From CAYRDC01 sp964422925 (GTDB taxonomy: Bacteria > Bacteroidota > Bacteroidia > Chitinophagales > S012-47), in the NCBI GenBank assembly GCA_964422925.1, contig CAYRDC010000009.1:1-64000 (forward strand): DNA of 64,000 bases, written 5' to 3'. Of the stretch, positions 27,994 through 36,028 are shown piece by piece (within the stretch, counting starts at the first letter, position 1; every line of letters begins with the position of its first letter). The notes under the pieces are model-generated. The model was not told the origin of the DNA. It saw only the letters and a list, made by a program, of their open reading frames with translations, and did no database searches. Both the position numbers and the translations under genes were made by a program.

Positions 27994-28837
27994 GTAGGTA
28001 ATAATTCGCCAGGTTGTGGATCGGCTGTTTTATTACCTGACCCACGGTCATCCCTTTCTGGGTGGCGACTTCACGCAGGATGTCTTCAAAATAAAAGGCA
28101 ATAGACCCTACAAAATGCACGGGTACCTCTTCGTATTTATCGAAACGGCAGACGTGGATATCCAGGAATTCCAGCAGGGATTTCCGCACCAGCTTGCGCA
28201 CATAGTAATAATCCCGGTGATTGGACAGAAAACGGGCGAAGGATGCCAGGTAAACGTTCGGGAAAGGTTTTTTGTAAACGTTTTCAAAAATCACTTCCTT
28301 GGACAGGTGATACACATCCTCGAGTTCCTGATGAATCTGGGTTGGCAGTTTGTTGTACAGGAAATCAATAATCAGTTTCTTGCCCATATAGCTGCCGCTA
28401 CCCTCATCGCCCAGGATGTAGCCCAGGGCATGCACGTCATCATGCAGGCGTTCCCCGTCAAAATATCCGGCATTGGAGCCCGTCCCGATAATGCAAGCAA
28501 TGCCGGGCTGGTGGTCACAGGTGGCCAGGGCGGCTCCCAGCAGGTCATGGCCTACTTCCACGGTTTCGGCATTCTGAAAAAACTGCCGCAGGGCTTCTTC
28601 CACGATGGCGTTCCTTTCCGGACTGGAACAACCGGCTCCAAAATAATGCACCGCTTCGATCCGGTCGGCATATTTTGACAACCCTTCCGAAGCTTCCAAC
28701 TCACGCAGGATATGCTCCTGCGTATGGAAAAACGGGTTGAATCCCATGGTGCTGATTTTGTCCAGGTCTTTCTCCGTGCCGGGATCCAGCACTTTCCAAT
28801 CGCATTTAGTCGAGCCGCTGTCGGCAACCAATATCAT
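27971..28837 (-). CDS. BadF/BadG-type sugar kinase (N-acetylglucosamine kinase-like)
   Basis: The 288-residue cytoplasmic protein has the ASKHA phosphate-1 motif near its N-terminus (DSGSTKCDWKV), the GTGSN motif (IIGTGSNAGYFDG) and the GDEGSGSYMGKKL motif. These are typical of BcrAD/BadF-family ATPases that phosphorylate N-acetylglucosamine or glucose. In Bacteroidota such genes are commonly labelled N-acetylglucosamine kinase. In this locus it could phosphorylate the glucose freed by GH31 and GH13 enzymes, which is inference. It overlaps the lipoprotein amylase gene by 23 bases. Confidence 0.82.
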   Translation of the reverse strand: MILVADSGSTKCDWKVLDPGTEKDLDKISTMGFNPFFHTQEHILRELEASEGLSKYADRIEAVHYFGAGCSSPERNAIVEEALRQFFQNAETVEVGHDLLGAALATCDHQPGIACIIGTGSNAGYFDGERLHDDVHALGYILGDEGSGSYMGKKLIIDFLYNKLPTQIHQELEDVYHLSKEVIFENVYKKPFPNVYLASFARFLSNHRDYYYVRKLVRKSLLEFLDIHVCRFDKYEEVPVHFVGSIAFYFEDILREVATQKGMTVGQVIKQPIHNLANYYLHEVYSRK

Positions 28838-28890
28838 TAGCTATTGCATTTAGATTCTGGGACGAAATTACCAAATAAGGTTCAGACCTC

Positions 28891-31683
28891 TCAGGGATTG
28901 ACCAGCAGAAATTTACCGGTGTGCACCCGGTTTTCCCGCGTAATCCGAAATAAGTAAGCCCCCGGCTTTGCTTCTGCGGGCGGAACCCAGCGTATTCGCG
29001 CGAAAGGAGGCGTCACGTTGGTTGGGAAGGCATCTATCATGCGGCCATCCAGGCTGTAGATGTTTACCATAGCTTCCTCCGGTTTATCCACCCGGAAGCT
29101 GAACTGCACTTCATTGCCAGCCGGCTGGGGATATACCGAAACCTCATCACTGGTATATATGGAAATGGGGCTTGTGCCAACAGGTACTTCCAGGTCAGGC
29201 TTTGGCAGGCGCTTGTCTGTGAATATGTAATACTGGCCGGGATTCAGGTTTAACCAGGCATTCGGATCAGTGATATTCACGCTGTCGCCCCCCAAATAGC
29301 TGTACCACCAGCCCGCATGCGGGAAATTCGGATCCACCGAATTGGACGTGACCCCGAAATTTCCCACAACGGTTACATTCATGGAAGGGTCATAGATCTG
29401 GATCCGTTTATTGTAACTGGCCGTCACCATACTGAAATTCGTACTCCTGAAAGCCGGATACTGCGTTTTCAGGTGAATCAAAGCCCGCCAGGTTTTATAC
29501 AATAACTGGCGCTCCGGTTCATCGTAGTACCACCATTTGATAGGCTTTTTACAGGTCCTGCAAGGGTTGTCGATGGAGATGTCATACCCCAATTCTCCGA
29601 ATTGGTAGATCATTTTCGGACCGGGTATAGTGAAGAAAAAAGCTCCTGCCAGTCCCATACGGTCCAGCGCAGTGGAAAGGTTTTTGACATTGTAATTGCC
29701 GCTGGAATTGCCGTATTGCAGATTCTTGAACATCAGGCGTTCCTCGTCATGACTTTCCATGTAGGTAACCAGGTTGGGCTGCGACCAGCCTCGGGTGGTG
29801 TAGGCCGCCCAAGAGAGGTTGGAATTGTAGCCCATGGTGGCTTCATTGTAATCGTGGTTCATATTGCCCCATAGCAGCATGCCGTAATTGGCCAGTTCGG
29901 TTTCTTCCTGGTTTACGGCAAAGTGCTCGAGAATCACATAAATCCCCGGGTCGATGCCCCAAAGCGTGTCCGCAATCCGCTTCAGGTTTTGAATACGGGA
30001 AGCGTCATACTGGGCCCAGGCGTTGACATCATTCCCGGTGTTGGTCTGCGTAAATCCTTTCGACAGGTCAAACCGATAACCATCCACATGATAATTGATC
30101 ACCCAGTGGGAAAGCACCCGGTCCACAAAATCGCGGGTAGCCTGGCTTTCGTGGTTGAAGTCATAACAAATACTGAAGGGATGGGTAGCCACGGTATTGA
30201 ACCAAGGGCTGTTGGGAGCCGGGCGGCTGTTCACCGCGTCCCAGTACAACCTGACCAGGGGGCATTGTCCGCAGGCATGATTCAGCGCAATGTCCATAAT
30301 AACCGCAATGCCCCGCTGATGGGATGAATCAATAAAAGCTTTCATGGTTTCTGCCGGGCCGTAATACTTATCAGGAGCCAGGTAAAAAGACGGGTTATAC
30401 CCCCAGCTGCTGTTGCCTTCAAACTCATTAACAGGCATTAATTCAATGGCATTGATCCCGAGGTCCTGCAGATAGTCCAGCGTATCAATCAGGGTTTTGA
30501 AATCATGGTTAGCCAGGAAATCGCGGAGCAACAATTCGTAAATCACCAGGTTGCGCTTGTCAGGGCGTTGGTAAGCCGTGTCGTGCCAGGTGTAAGGCGT
30601 CTGGGCGGTCTGCAAAATCGAAACGATGCCGGAGGTTTTCCCGTCCGGGTAAGGTTTCAGGTTTGGATAGGTGCTGGGGGAAATATACTTGTCATTCCAG
30701 GGATCCAGTATTTTTTCGCATAGAGGATCGGCAATTTTCAATTGTTCATCCACCAGGTATTGATAGGCGTATTCCTGGCCCGGGGTTAGCCCGGTAATTT
30801 CCCGCCACCACGTAGTGCCGTCCTGCGACAGGCGCATGAAATATGCCGTATCCGGTTGCCAATTGTTGAAATCCCCGAGGATGTACACGTTGTTTTTGCC
30901 CGGGGCGTACAGGCGGAGCAGTACGGTGGAGTCGTTCAGGTAATTGATGCCGTTTTGTGTTCCGGCTGGCGGGTCAATGTATTGTACCGTAGGGTTAATA
31001 ATGTAATAAAAAGTATCCGTGACGACCGATGAGCCGTCATCGGCTGTAAGTACAATTTCATTTTTGCCTGTCAATCCGGCTACCAGGGCATAGCCCAGTG
31101 AATCCCCTGTAGCCTGAGCCAACTGGTTGCCGTTTTCTGTGAGGGTCAGGGTAGCTGCCTGGCTGGCCGCTGCCCAGATGTGAATGGTATCGCCCGGATT
31201 TACAAAAAGGTTTACTGAAGAGGGTGTTACAAATTTTGCAAATAATTGCCCGGCAGGATAAACATCGGTGTAAATATCCGATCCGTCCGCTTCGCGGCCC
31301 ACCACCGATCCGTCTGCATTCCGGAACACAAACGCCATTTTCAGAATTTCTTCCCCGGCAGGCACTCCGTAAAAAGAGCGAATCGGGTAAGAGATCTTAT
31401 GCAGATCATTCCCGAGATCCTGCATCAGCACACTCGGATCGGGCGTCCCCCAGTTGCCCTGTACATATTTCCAGGTAGTCGGTGTAGCGCTTAAATTGGT
31501 AATTACACCTGTGTGGGCATAGACAGGACTGATGCCCTGCAAGGCGCCATTGCCTTCTTTCGCATTATAAATGATTGTTACCGTATCAGTATCATGCGGG
31601 AAGATGGGCCGTACAAGGACGATTTGCGCTTGAATATAACAGGCAAACAACAGGAAATATATCAGGACAACGGGCTTTTTCAT
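28891..31683 (-). CDS. T9SS-secreted multidomain GH13 alpha-amylase
   Basis: The ATG at 31683 starts a signal peptide (MKKPVVLIYFLLFACYIQAQ), giving 930 residues. Domains in order: a starch-binding-like module at about 21-145 (YAHTGV..., YVQGNWG, MAFVFRNADGS), a linker domain, a CBM48-like module at about 250-340 (VYILGDFNNWQPD), the GH13 barrel at about 375-770, a C-terminal beta domain and a T9SS sorting domain (VYPQPAGNEV... to the end). Catalytic residues are D539 (VDGYRFDLSK), E586 (VILEHFA) and D646 (YMESHDEERL). The N-terminal module recurs in the next gene upstream. The kinase and lipoprotein amylase follow on the same strand. Confidence 0.92.
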   Translation of the reverse strand: MKKPVVLIYFLLFACYIQAQIVLVRPIFPHDTDTVTIIYNAKEGNGALQGISPVYAHTGVITNLSATPTTWKYVQGNWGTPDPSVLMQDLGNDLHKISYPIRSFYGVPAGEEILKMAFVFRNADGSVVGREADGSDIYTDVYPAGQLFAKFVTPSSVNLFVNPGDTIHIWAAASQAATLTLTENGNQLAQATGDSLGYALVAGLTGKNEIVLTADDGSSVVTDTFYYIINPTVQYIDPPAGTQNGINYLNDSTVLLRLYAPGKNNVYILGDFNNWQPDTAYFMRLSQDGTTWWREITGLTPGQEYAYQYLVDEQLKIADPLCEKILDPWNDKYISPSTYPNLKPYPDGKTSGIVSILQTAQTPYTWHDTAYQRPDKRNLVIYELLLRDFLANHDFKTLIDTLDYLQDLGINAIELMPVNEFEGNSSWGYNPSFYLAPDKYYGPAETMKAFIDSSHQRGIAVIMDIALNHACGQCPLVRLYWDAVNSRPAPNSPWFNTVATHPFSICYDFNHESQATRDFVDRVLSHWVINYHVDGYRFDLSKGFTQTNTGNDVNAWAQYDASRIQNLKRIADTLWGIDPGIYVILEHFAVNQEETELANYGMLLWGNMNHDYNEATMGYNSNLSWAAYTTRGWSQPNLVTYMESHDEERLMFKNLQYGNSSGNYNVKNLSTALDRMGLAGAFFFTIPGPKMIYQFGELGYDISIDNPCRTCKKPIKWWYYDEPERQLLYKTWRALIHLKTQYPAFRSTNFSMVTASYNKRIQIYDPSMNVTVVGNFGVTSNSVDPNFPHAGWWYSYLGGDSVNITDPNAWLNLNPGQYYIFTDKRLPKPDLEVPVGTSPISIYTSDEVSVYPQPAGNEVQFSFRVDKPEEAMVNIYSLDGRMIDAFPTNVTPPFARIRWVPPAEAKPGAYLFRITRENRVHTGKFLLVNP

Positions 31684-31713
31684 TCCTAAAAAGTTCAATG
31701 TTAGTTACGGATA

Positions 31714-31750
31714 CAAAAATAACGGCATGGCGCCTGAACACCATGCCGTT
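31714..31750 (-). terminator. Terminator after the starch-binding-like protein gene
   Basis: Perfect 10-bp stem AACGGCATGG/CCATGCCGTT with a 10-base loop, followed on the minus strand by ATTTTTG. It lies 27 bases after the stop at 31777. The T-run also reads TATTTTTG, a perfect -7 box, 30 bases before the amylase ATG, so one gene's terminator may overlap the next gene's promoter. Confidence 0.8.
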
Positions 31751-31776
31751 GTGCGCTGTCTCGTTCAAAATTCAGC

Positions 31777-32553
31777 TTAACGAATGACCATTAATTTTTT
31801 GGTAACCACGGTATTGCCGTTAGTGATTGAGTAGAAATACAGACCGCTTTCCACTTTGACACCGGCAGCATTGGTGCCGTTCCATACAAAGGAGTAGTCT
31901 CCTGCTTGCTGGGCTCCGTCAAACAGTACGGCTACTTCCTGCCCGACTGCGTTCAGGATTTTAACCGTAATGTTATCGGCATTCCGTGTCAGCCCATAGC
32001 TGATGGTGGTTGATTCCGTCATAGGATTGGGGAAGCTGCCGAAATTATCCACATGCGCGATGTTATCGTTGATACCTGCAGGATATACCCACTCTGCAGT
32101 AACACCGTCAAAAGGAGAACCGTCACTTTGCTCAACAGTCAGGTTGGCAGTGTTCAGGTTTCTGATAAATATATCATTGCAGCTGTAATCTTTCCCTTCA
32201 ATAGTTCCGTCCTCATTCCGGAAAACCAATCCCATGTTGAAAATGGTGTCAGAATTTGGATCCACACCGTAATAGTTGTAAAGGTGCATGGTGATGGACC
32301 ATTCATCCGGATTGCCGGTAGCTGTCATTAATCCCACGCCATCATCCTGGCCCCAGTTGCCTACAACAATTTGCCAGGAAGTTGATGGACTTGTGCCAAC
32401 GCCTGAATGGATATAGGCCTTGTTTGATCCTGCCAGTTGACAAGTAGCACCGCCTTTGGTACCATCAACAGTAATCCTTAAGGAATCGGCCTGCGCATAG
32501 GTGAAAAGAGCTGCGGCCATCAATAAGCTGAAGAGTTGAAATTTTGTTTTCAT
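31777..32553 (-). CDS. T9SS-secreted stand-alone starch-binding-like protein
   Basis: I take the ATG at 32553 (MKTKFQLFSLLMAAALFTYAQ, a good signal peptide), giving 258 residues; the ATG four codons upstream is an equal alternative. The mature protein is one beta domain (about 22-140) whose blocks KAYIHSGVG, VVGNWGQDDGVGLM, YYGVDPNSDTIFNMG and LVFRNEDGT match the N-terminal module of the adjacent 930-residue amylase. A T9SS/FlgD-like sorting domain ends it (SFPNPMTESTTIS...). It lacks any catalytic domain, so it probably binds glucan at the cell surface. Confidence 0.78.
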   Translation of the reverse strand: MKTKFQLFSLLMAAALFTYAQADSLRITVDGTKGGATCQLAGSNKAYIHSGVGTSPSTSWQIVVGNWGQDDGVGLMTATGNPDEWSITMHLYNYYGVDPNSDTIFNMGLVFRNEDGTIEGKDYSCNDIFIRNLNTANLTVEQSDGSPFDGVTAEWVYPAGINDNIAHVDNFGSFPNPMTESTTISYGLTRNADNITVKILNAVGQEVAVLFDGAQQAGDYSFVWNGTNAAGVKVESGLYFYSITNGNTVVTKKLMVIR

Positions 32554-32650
32554 AGGCTTCTTCATTTTGAAAAGGGTTATTAATTGATTTAAACAAGGTA
32601 AAGCTAATAAAAACTTACCTGATTCACTAAGGCGCATTTTAAAATTTGGC

Positions 32651-32678
32651 AAAAAAAAACTGCCGTGCGGTAGTTTTT
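32651..32678 (-). terminator. Terminator after the CXXCH lipoprotein gene
   Basis: Stem AAAAACTGCC/GGTAGTTTTT with loop GTGC and one G-U pair; on the minus strand it ends in nine Ts. It lies 21 bases after the stop at 32700. Confidence 0.85.
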
Positions 32679-32699
32679 CAATATTTATATCAAATTATC

Positions 32700-33170
32700 T
32701 TAATTTACGCGAATCGGATCGACCGAAATACCGTGGCAACTATTGCAAGCCCCTGTGGTTGTTGCTGAAGGCATAAATTCTTTGTTCCCGGAAACACTTG
32801 CCACTGAGGGATAAACCCCTCCGCTCAGGTCAATGTTTTCTGTGGTATAGAAATTACCGTTCCCGTCCACTTCAATGGTCGTTACTATATTACCTGTGCT
32901 GTTGGGGACGTCATAAAGGGTTACCGTACCGTTGGGATTGGGGCTCGTTAATGTGGTATCAAAAACGGTCCCGGCAACGGTAAACCATCCTTCCCCCGTT
33001 CCTCCTTGCTTGTGGCATGACATACAATTACCGCTCATTCCGGTGCTTTTAGTACTGTTGTGCTGACTGATATTTACCACATTTCCACTGTTTTGCTTTT
33101 TACAGGATCCTGTAATCAATAATAAACAGGCTAAAAAAACAACCAATAAAATAAAACTGGTTTCTTTCAT
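32700..33170 (-). CDS. Lipoprotein with two CXXCH motifs (cytochrome c-like)
   Basis: This 156-residue lipoprotein has its lipobox cysteine at C23 (LLLITGSCKKQ). Two CXXCH motifs, C49-M-S-C52-H53 and C142-N-S-C145-H146, flank a beta-rich middle (TVAGTVFDTTL...GTVTLYDVPN) that resembles a carboxypeptidase-regulatory-like fold. The motifs suggest two covalently bound c-type hemes, but no methionine ligand is obvious. The gene stands alone, with its own terminator, divergent from the phosphoesterase gene. Confidence 0.7.
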   Translation of the reverse strand: MKETSFILLVVFLACLLLITGSCKKQNSGNVVNISQHNSTKSTGMSGNCMSCHKQGGTGEGWFTVAGTVFDTTLTSPNPNGTVTLYDVPNSTGNIVTTIEVDGNGNFYTTENIDLSGGVYPSVASVSGNKEFMPSATTTGACNSCHGISVDPIRVN

Positions 33171-33324
33171 GATATAGGTTTTTCGTGGGAGTCGAATTTA
33201 GGGCTTTAATTATGGTTGCACCCTGAATAATGATTAAATAATGGTAGTAGTTCATGCGGGTTTTTCAATTATGTCACCGCATCCAGCTATTCGATTTAAT
33301 CTATTTTTACGTTAAAATCCATTG

Positions 33325-34272
33325 ATGCAAGACTGGATAAAAACTCTTTTTACAGGTTGTTTATTGTGTGTATTCCTTTCCGCTTCCTGCTACCGAAGAA
33401 CTCGTGTGGATCCACTGGAAGACCGTATAGAAATAGCAGCTGATTCAGTGATTTTTGCGGTTATTGGCGATTATGGAGACAGCAGCAGGGCCGAGGGGCA
33501 GGTGGCTAATCTAGTCAAATCCTGGGATCCGGACCTGATCATAACACTGGGGGATAATAATTATGATTTTGGGGATTCAAAGACATTAGTTCGCAACATC
33601 GGCCGCTTTTACGGGGATTATATATATAACCCGGACGCTCCTGAAGACCAACGGGTACGGGGCAAAGCCTGGAGAGAAAAGCTAAACCGTTTTTTCCCTT
33701 CACCAGGCAATCATGATTATTATAACCTGCGCGGGCTATCGCCTTACCTGGAATATTTTACCCTGCCAGGTAACGAGTTATATTATGACTTTATCTGGGG
33801 CCCGGTACACTTTTTTTCCCTGAATTCCGGCAAACTGGGTAAACTCAACCCTGACAGCGAACAATTGACCTGGTTTAAAAAACGCCTGGTCGTTTCCGAT
33901 TCGCCTTGGAAAATAGTTTATTTCCATCACCCCCCCTACAGCATTTCCAATCATGGAAATCATCCGGACTGGCAGCTGCCTTACCGGCAATGGGGGGTGT
34001 CTGCGGTTCTCTCCGGTCATGATCATGTTTATGAAAGAATTCAGGAAAAACAATTTCCTGAATTTGCCTGGTTTGTGAATGGTACCGGGGGCCGCTCCAC
34101 CTTGTATAATTGTTATCCGGAAAAACTCGATACCAGCCGGTTTAATGTTACCTGCCTGAACTGTTGTTACGGAGCTATGAAAGTTACTGCAACCGCAGGG
34201 AAAATAGTATTTGAATATTTCTCCGTAAATCAGTCGGATTCTGCCCTGGACCGGTGGATGTTAAAAAAGTGA
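33325..34272 (+). CDS. Lipoprotein metallophosphoesterase (purple acid phosphatase-like)
   Basis: The ATG at 33325 gives 315 residues; the codon before it is TTG. A lipobox ends at C22 (FLSASC). The dinuclear-metal motifs of calcineurin-type phosphatases are all present in order: GDYGDSS, TLGDNNYDFGD, SPGNHDYY, FHHPPYS and LSGHDHVYER. The GDNNY/GNHDYY pattern is that of tartrate-resistant (purple) acid phosphatases. It probably frees phosphate from esters in the periplasm or at the surface. Base composition is lower in GC than in the starch genes. Confidence 0.85.
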   Translation: MQDWIKTLFTGCLLCVFLSASCYRRTRVDPLEDRIEIAADSVIFAVIGDYGDSSRAEGQVANLVKSWDPDLIITLGDNNYDFGDSKTLVRNIGRFYGDYIYNPDAPEDQRVRGKAWREKLNRFFPSPGNHDYYNLRGLSPYLEYFTLPGNELYYDFIWGPVHFFSLNSGKLGKLNPDSEQLTWFKKRLVVSDSPWKIVYFHHPPYSISNHGNHPDWQLPYRQWGVSAVLSGHDHVYERIQEKQFPEFAWFVNGTGGRSTLYNCYPEKLDTSRFNVTCLNCCYGAMKVTATAGKIVFEYFSVNQSDSALDRWMLKK

Positions 34273-34431
34273 ATTTTGCCTGAGTTGGGCAGACTTTAAA
34301 TAAATCAGGGGTTGCATGCAAGCCCCGGGAAAAAAGTGCGGAACGGCTACATAATTGATCAGTTCAATTCATTCCAGAAATGCTTTTTTGGCATCCTGAA
34401 TTTGTAAACTTCCTAGGAGGGCAGGACGGTG

Positions 34432-34466
34432 AAAAAAGAAAAGGGCATGACGGAAAAGCCATGCCC
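34432..34466 (-). terminator. Terminator of the sigma-DUF2231-Crp operon
   Basis: On the minus strand a 9-bp stem (GGGCATGGC/GTCATGCCC, one G-U) with loop TTTTCC is followed by TTTTCTTTTTT. It is 30 bases after the DUF2892 stop. The 160 bases between it and the convergent phosphoesterase gene show nothing else convincing. Confidence 0.85.
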
Positions 34467-34496
34467 ATACCCCTTTACGAAAAGGCAATAGAGACT

Positions 34497-34700
34497 TTAC
34501 TCGCTTTTCCGGGTTCTGATGCCAAATGGCAAATATAAAGGGCAAAAACTGATAAAGCTCGTTAGTAGAAAAACGATTCCTACTACCATTAAAACAATGC
34601 CTAATGTTCCAGTCACTGTATTAGTGAAATACAGTATACCGAAAATGATAGCCAGAATAACCCGGATAATGCGATCGGCAGATCCCATGTTCTTCTTCAT
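34497..34700 (-). CDS. YgaP-like membrane protein (DUF2892)
   Basis: A 67-residue protein with two transmembrane segments separated by a short turn. The N-terminal MKKNMGSADRIIRVILAI pattern (N-x-G-x-x-D-R-x-x-R) is the DUF2892 signature. Relatives occur with rhodanese or thiol/metal stress genes. It is the last gene of the five-gene operon and starts 13 bases after the 31-residue peptide gene. Confidence 0.85.
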   Translation of the reverse strand: MKKNMGSADRIIRVILAIIFGILYFTNTVTGTLGIVLMVVGIVFLLTSFISFCPLYLPFGIRTRKSE

Positions 34701-34713
34701 AATCCTATGAATT

Positions 34714-34809
34714 TTAGGTCAGGTAATCAATCAGCCAGACAACGCCTGCTATCAGGCCAATACAAAGAATACATGCAATGATAAGTCTGGCCCATTGTGC
34801 TTTCATCAT
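34714..34809 (-). CDS. 31-residue single-span membrane peptide
   Basis: A short frame starting ATGATG reads MMKAQWARLIIACILCIG then AGVVWLIDYLT: a basic N-terminus followed by one hydrophobic span with two cysteines (IACILC). It fits tightly between crp/fnr (44 bases upstream) and DUF2892 (13 bases downstream) on the same strand, which is the main argument that it is a real gene. I do not recognise a family. It is too short for most gene finders. Confidence 0.55.
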   Translation of the reverse strand: MMKAQWARLIIACILCIGLIAGVVWLIDYLT

Positions 34810-34853
34810 TTATCAAAATTCGCAAATTGGGTATTGGTTTTCAGTGACATAGG

Positions 34854-35483
34854 TTACACTTCTCCAGACAAGGTGATAGTGCCCCGTCCTAAACTGACTG
34901 TACCGGTATTTTCCAGCCGTTTTAAAATACGGCTTACCACTTCCCGGGCAGTTCCGATATGATTGGCAATTTCCTGGTGGGTTACTTCAAGCATAGGGCT
35001 TCCCGTGGCGATTGCTTTGGCGTGGAGGTAGGCTAAAATCCTGTCATCCATACGATGAAACACCAATTGGTCTATGGTGTCAAGAAGTTCGGTGTAACGT
35101 TGATTGAACAAGTCATAGACATAAGCATTCCAAGTGGTATATCTTTCCATCCAGATCTTTACGAGGGTTGCCGGTATCAGGATTATTTCTGAATCAGTTT
35201 CCGTGGCTGCTTCCACCTTGCTTTTATCATTATGCAGGCAAGCAGTGAGCGACATGACACAAGATTCTCCCGGTTTGATATAATAGAGTAATAACTCTTT
35301 ATTCTCTTCTTTGCGCATAACCTTTACCGAACCGGAAATAACCAGAGGCACCTGTTTTACATATGCCCCTTTGGCAAGAATGGGCTGCCCGCCTGGAAGC
35401 GAAAGAAATTTCCCTTTTTCCAGAATTTCTTCCCGGAGTTCAGGCTCCAGGAAAGGATAGAAACGAAATAGCGGGTCATCCAT
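34854..35483 (-). CDS. Crp/Fnr-family transcriptional regulator
   Basis: The 209-residue protein has an N-terminal cyclic-nucleotide-binding-like jelly roll (about 20-120; LPGGQPILAKGAYVKQVPLV, GESCVMSLTACLHNDKSK) and a C-terminal winged helix with the recognition part TAREVVSRILKRLENTG. No N-terminal cysteine cluster of true Fnr is seen, and no full cAMP-binding arginine-serine pair is obvious. It probably regulates stress or respiratory genes. Its position between DUF2231 and small membrane proteins, upstream of a copper operon, suggests a redox or metal signal, which is inference. Confidence 0.88.
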   Translation of the reverse strand: MDDPLFRFYPFLEPELREEILEKGKFLSLPGGQPILAKGAYVKQVPLVISGSVKVMRKEENKELLLYYIKPGESCVMSLTACLHNDKSKVEAATETDSEIILIPATLVKIWMERYTTWNAYVYDLFNQRYTELLDTIDQLVFHRMDDRILAYLHAKAIATGSPMLEVTHQEIANHIGTAREVVSRILKRLENTGTVSLGRGTITLSGEV

Positions 35484-35517
35484 TACCTGCGAAGATAACG
35501 GACAACCCGTTTATGAC

Positions 35518-35997
35518 CTAATGTTCGTGATGGTGATGTTCATGCCCTTGCTCGAGATAGGGCACATAGGGCTGTACACCGGCTCCTTTCTGATAAACCA
35601 TCCGGCCTCCAAGATGGGCCTGGTAAGCCAGCAAACCCGCTACTGCCAGTGAGACCAGCACAAAACCAATCCTCTCACCGCTTTTCATCGATTTCCTGCG
35701 GATATATAACCACAAAAACATGGCTCCAAAGAAACCAATCAGCACATAAGCCAAGGTTTCATGCGTTTCCATTAGCTGGTGTATCTCCTCGTTATGAGCA
35801 ATAATGGCTGCCTGAGCACGTCCTGTCAAGATAGTTACGCCTGCCGCTACAAAACTCAAACCGCTTAAATAATAACTGACTTCAGTCCATATCTCCCTTT
35901 TGTTAAAGAGGCTTATGGTTATAAACAAAACAACACACAAAAACAAAACAATCGGAAAATGAACCGTTAGTGGATGTAAAGGAACATTGAACAACAT
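35518..35997 (-). CDS. DUF2231 membrane protein with His-rich tail
   Basis: This 159-residue inner-membrane protein has four hydrophobic segments and the DUF2231 opening VPLHPLTVHFPIVLFL. The tail ends in GHEHHHHEH, a likely metal-binding sequence. Family members are predicted to transport or handle metals or to carry heme, but no role is proven. It follows the sigma factor gene by 31 bases and precedes crp/fnr by 34. Confidence 0.82.
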   Translation of the reverse strand: MLFNVPLHPLTVHFPIVLFLCVVLFITISLFNKREIWTEVSYYLSGLSFVAAGVTILTGRAQAAIIAHNEEIHQLMETHETLAYVLIGFFGAMFLWLYIRRKSMKSGERIGFVLVSLAVAGLLAYQAHLGGRMVYQKGAGVQPYVPYLEQGHEHHHHEH

Positions 35998-36028
35998 AGT
36001 TTTCTTTCATTTTACAGTGATCAATCGT

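Noticed and set aside
10644..32553. Search for susC/susD-like genes in the starch cluster
   Set aside because: No TonB-dependent receptor or SusD/RagB-like frame is present on either strand; the T9SS proteins do not have those signatures.
34308..34326. GGGG-TTGCATGCAA-GCCCC palindrome after the phosphoesterase gene
   Set aside because: The stem is interrupted, and no T-run follows on either strand, so it was not called a terminator.
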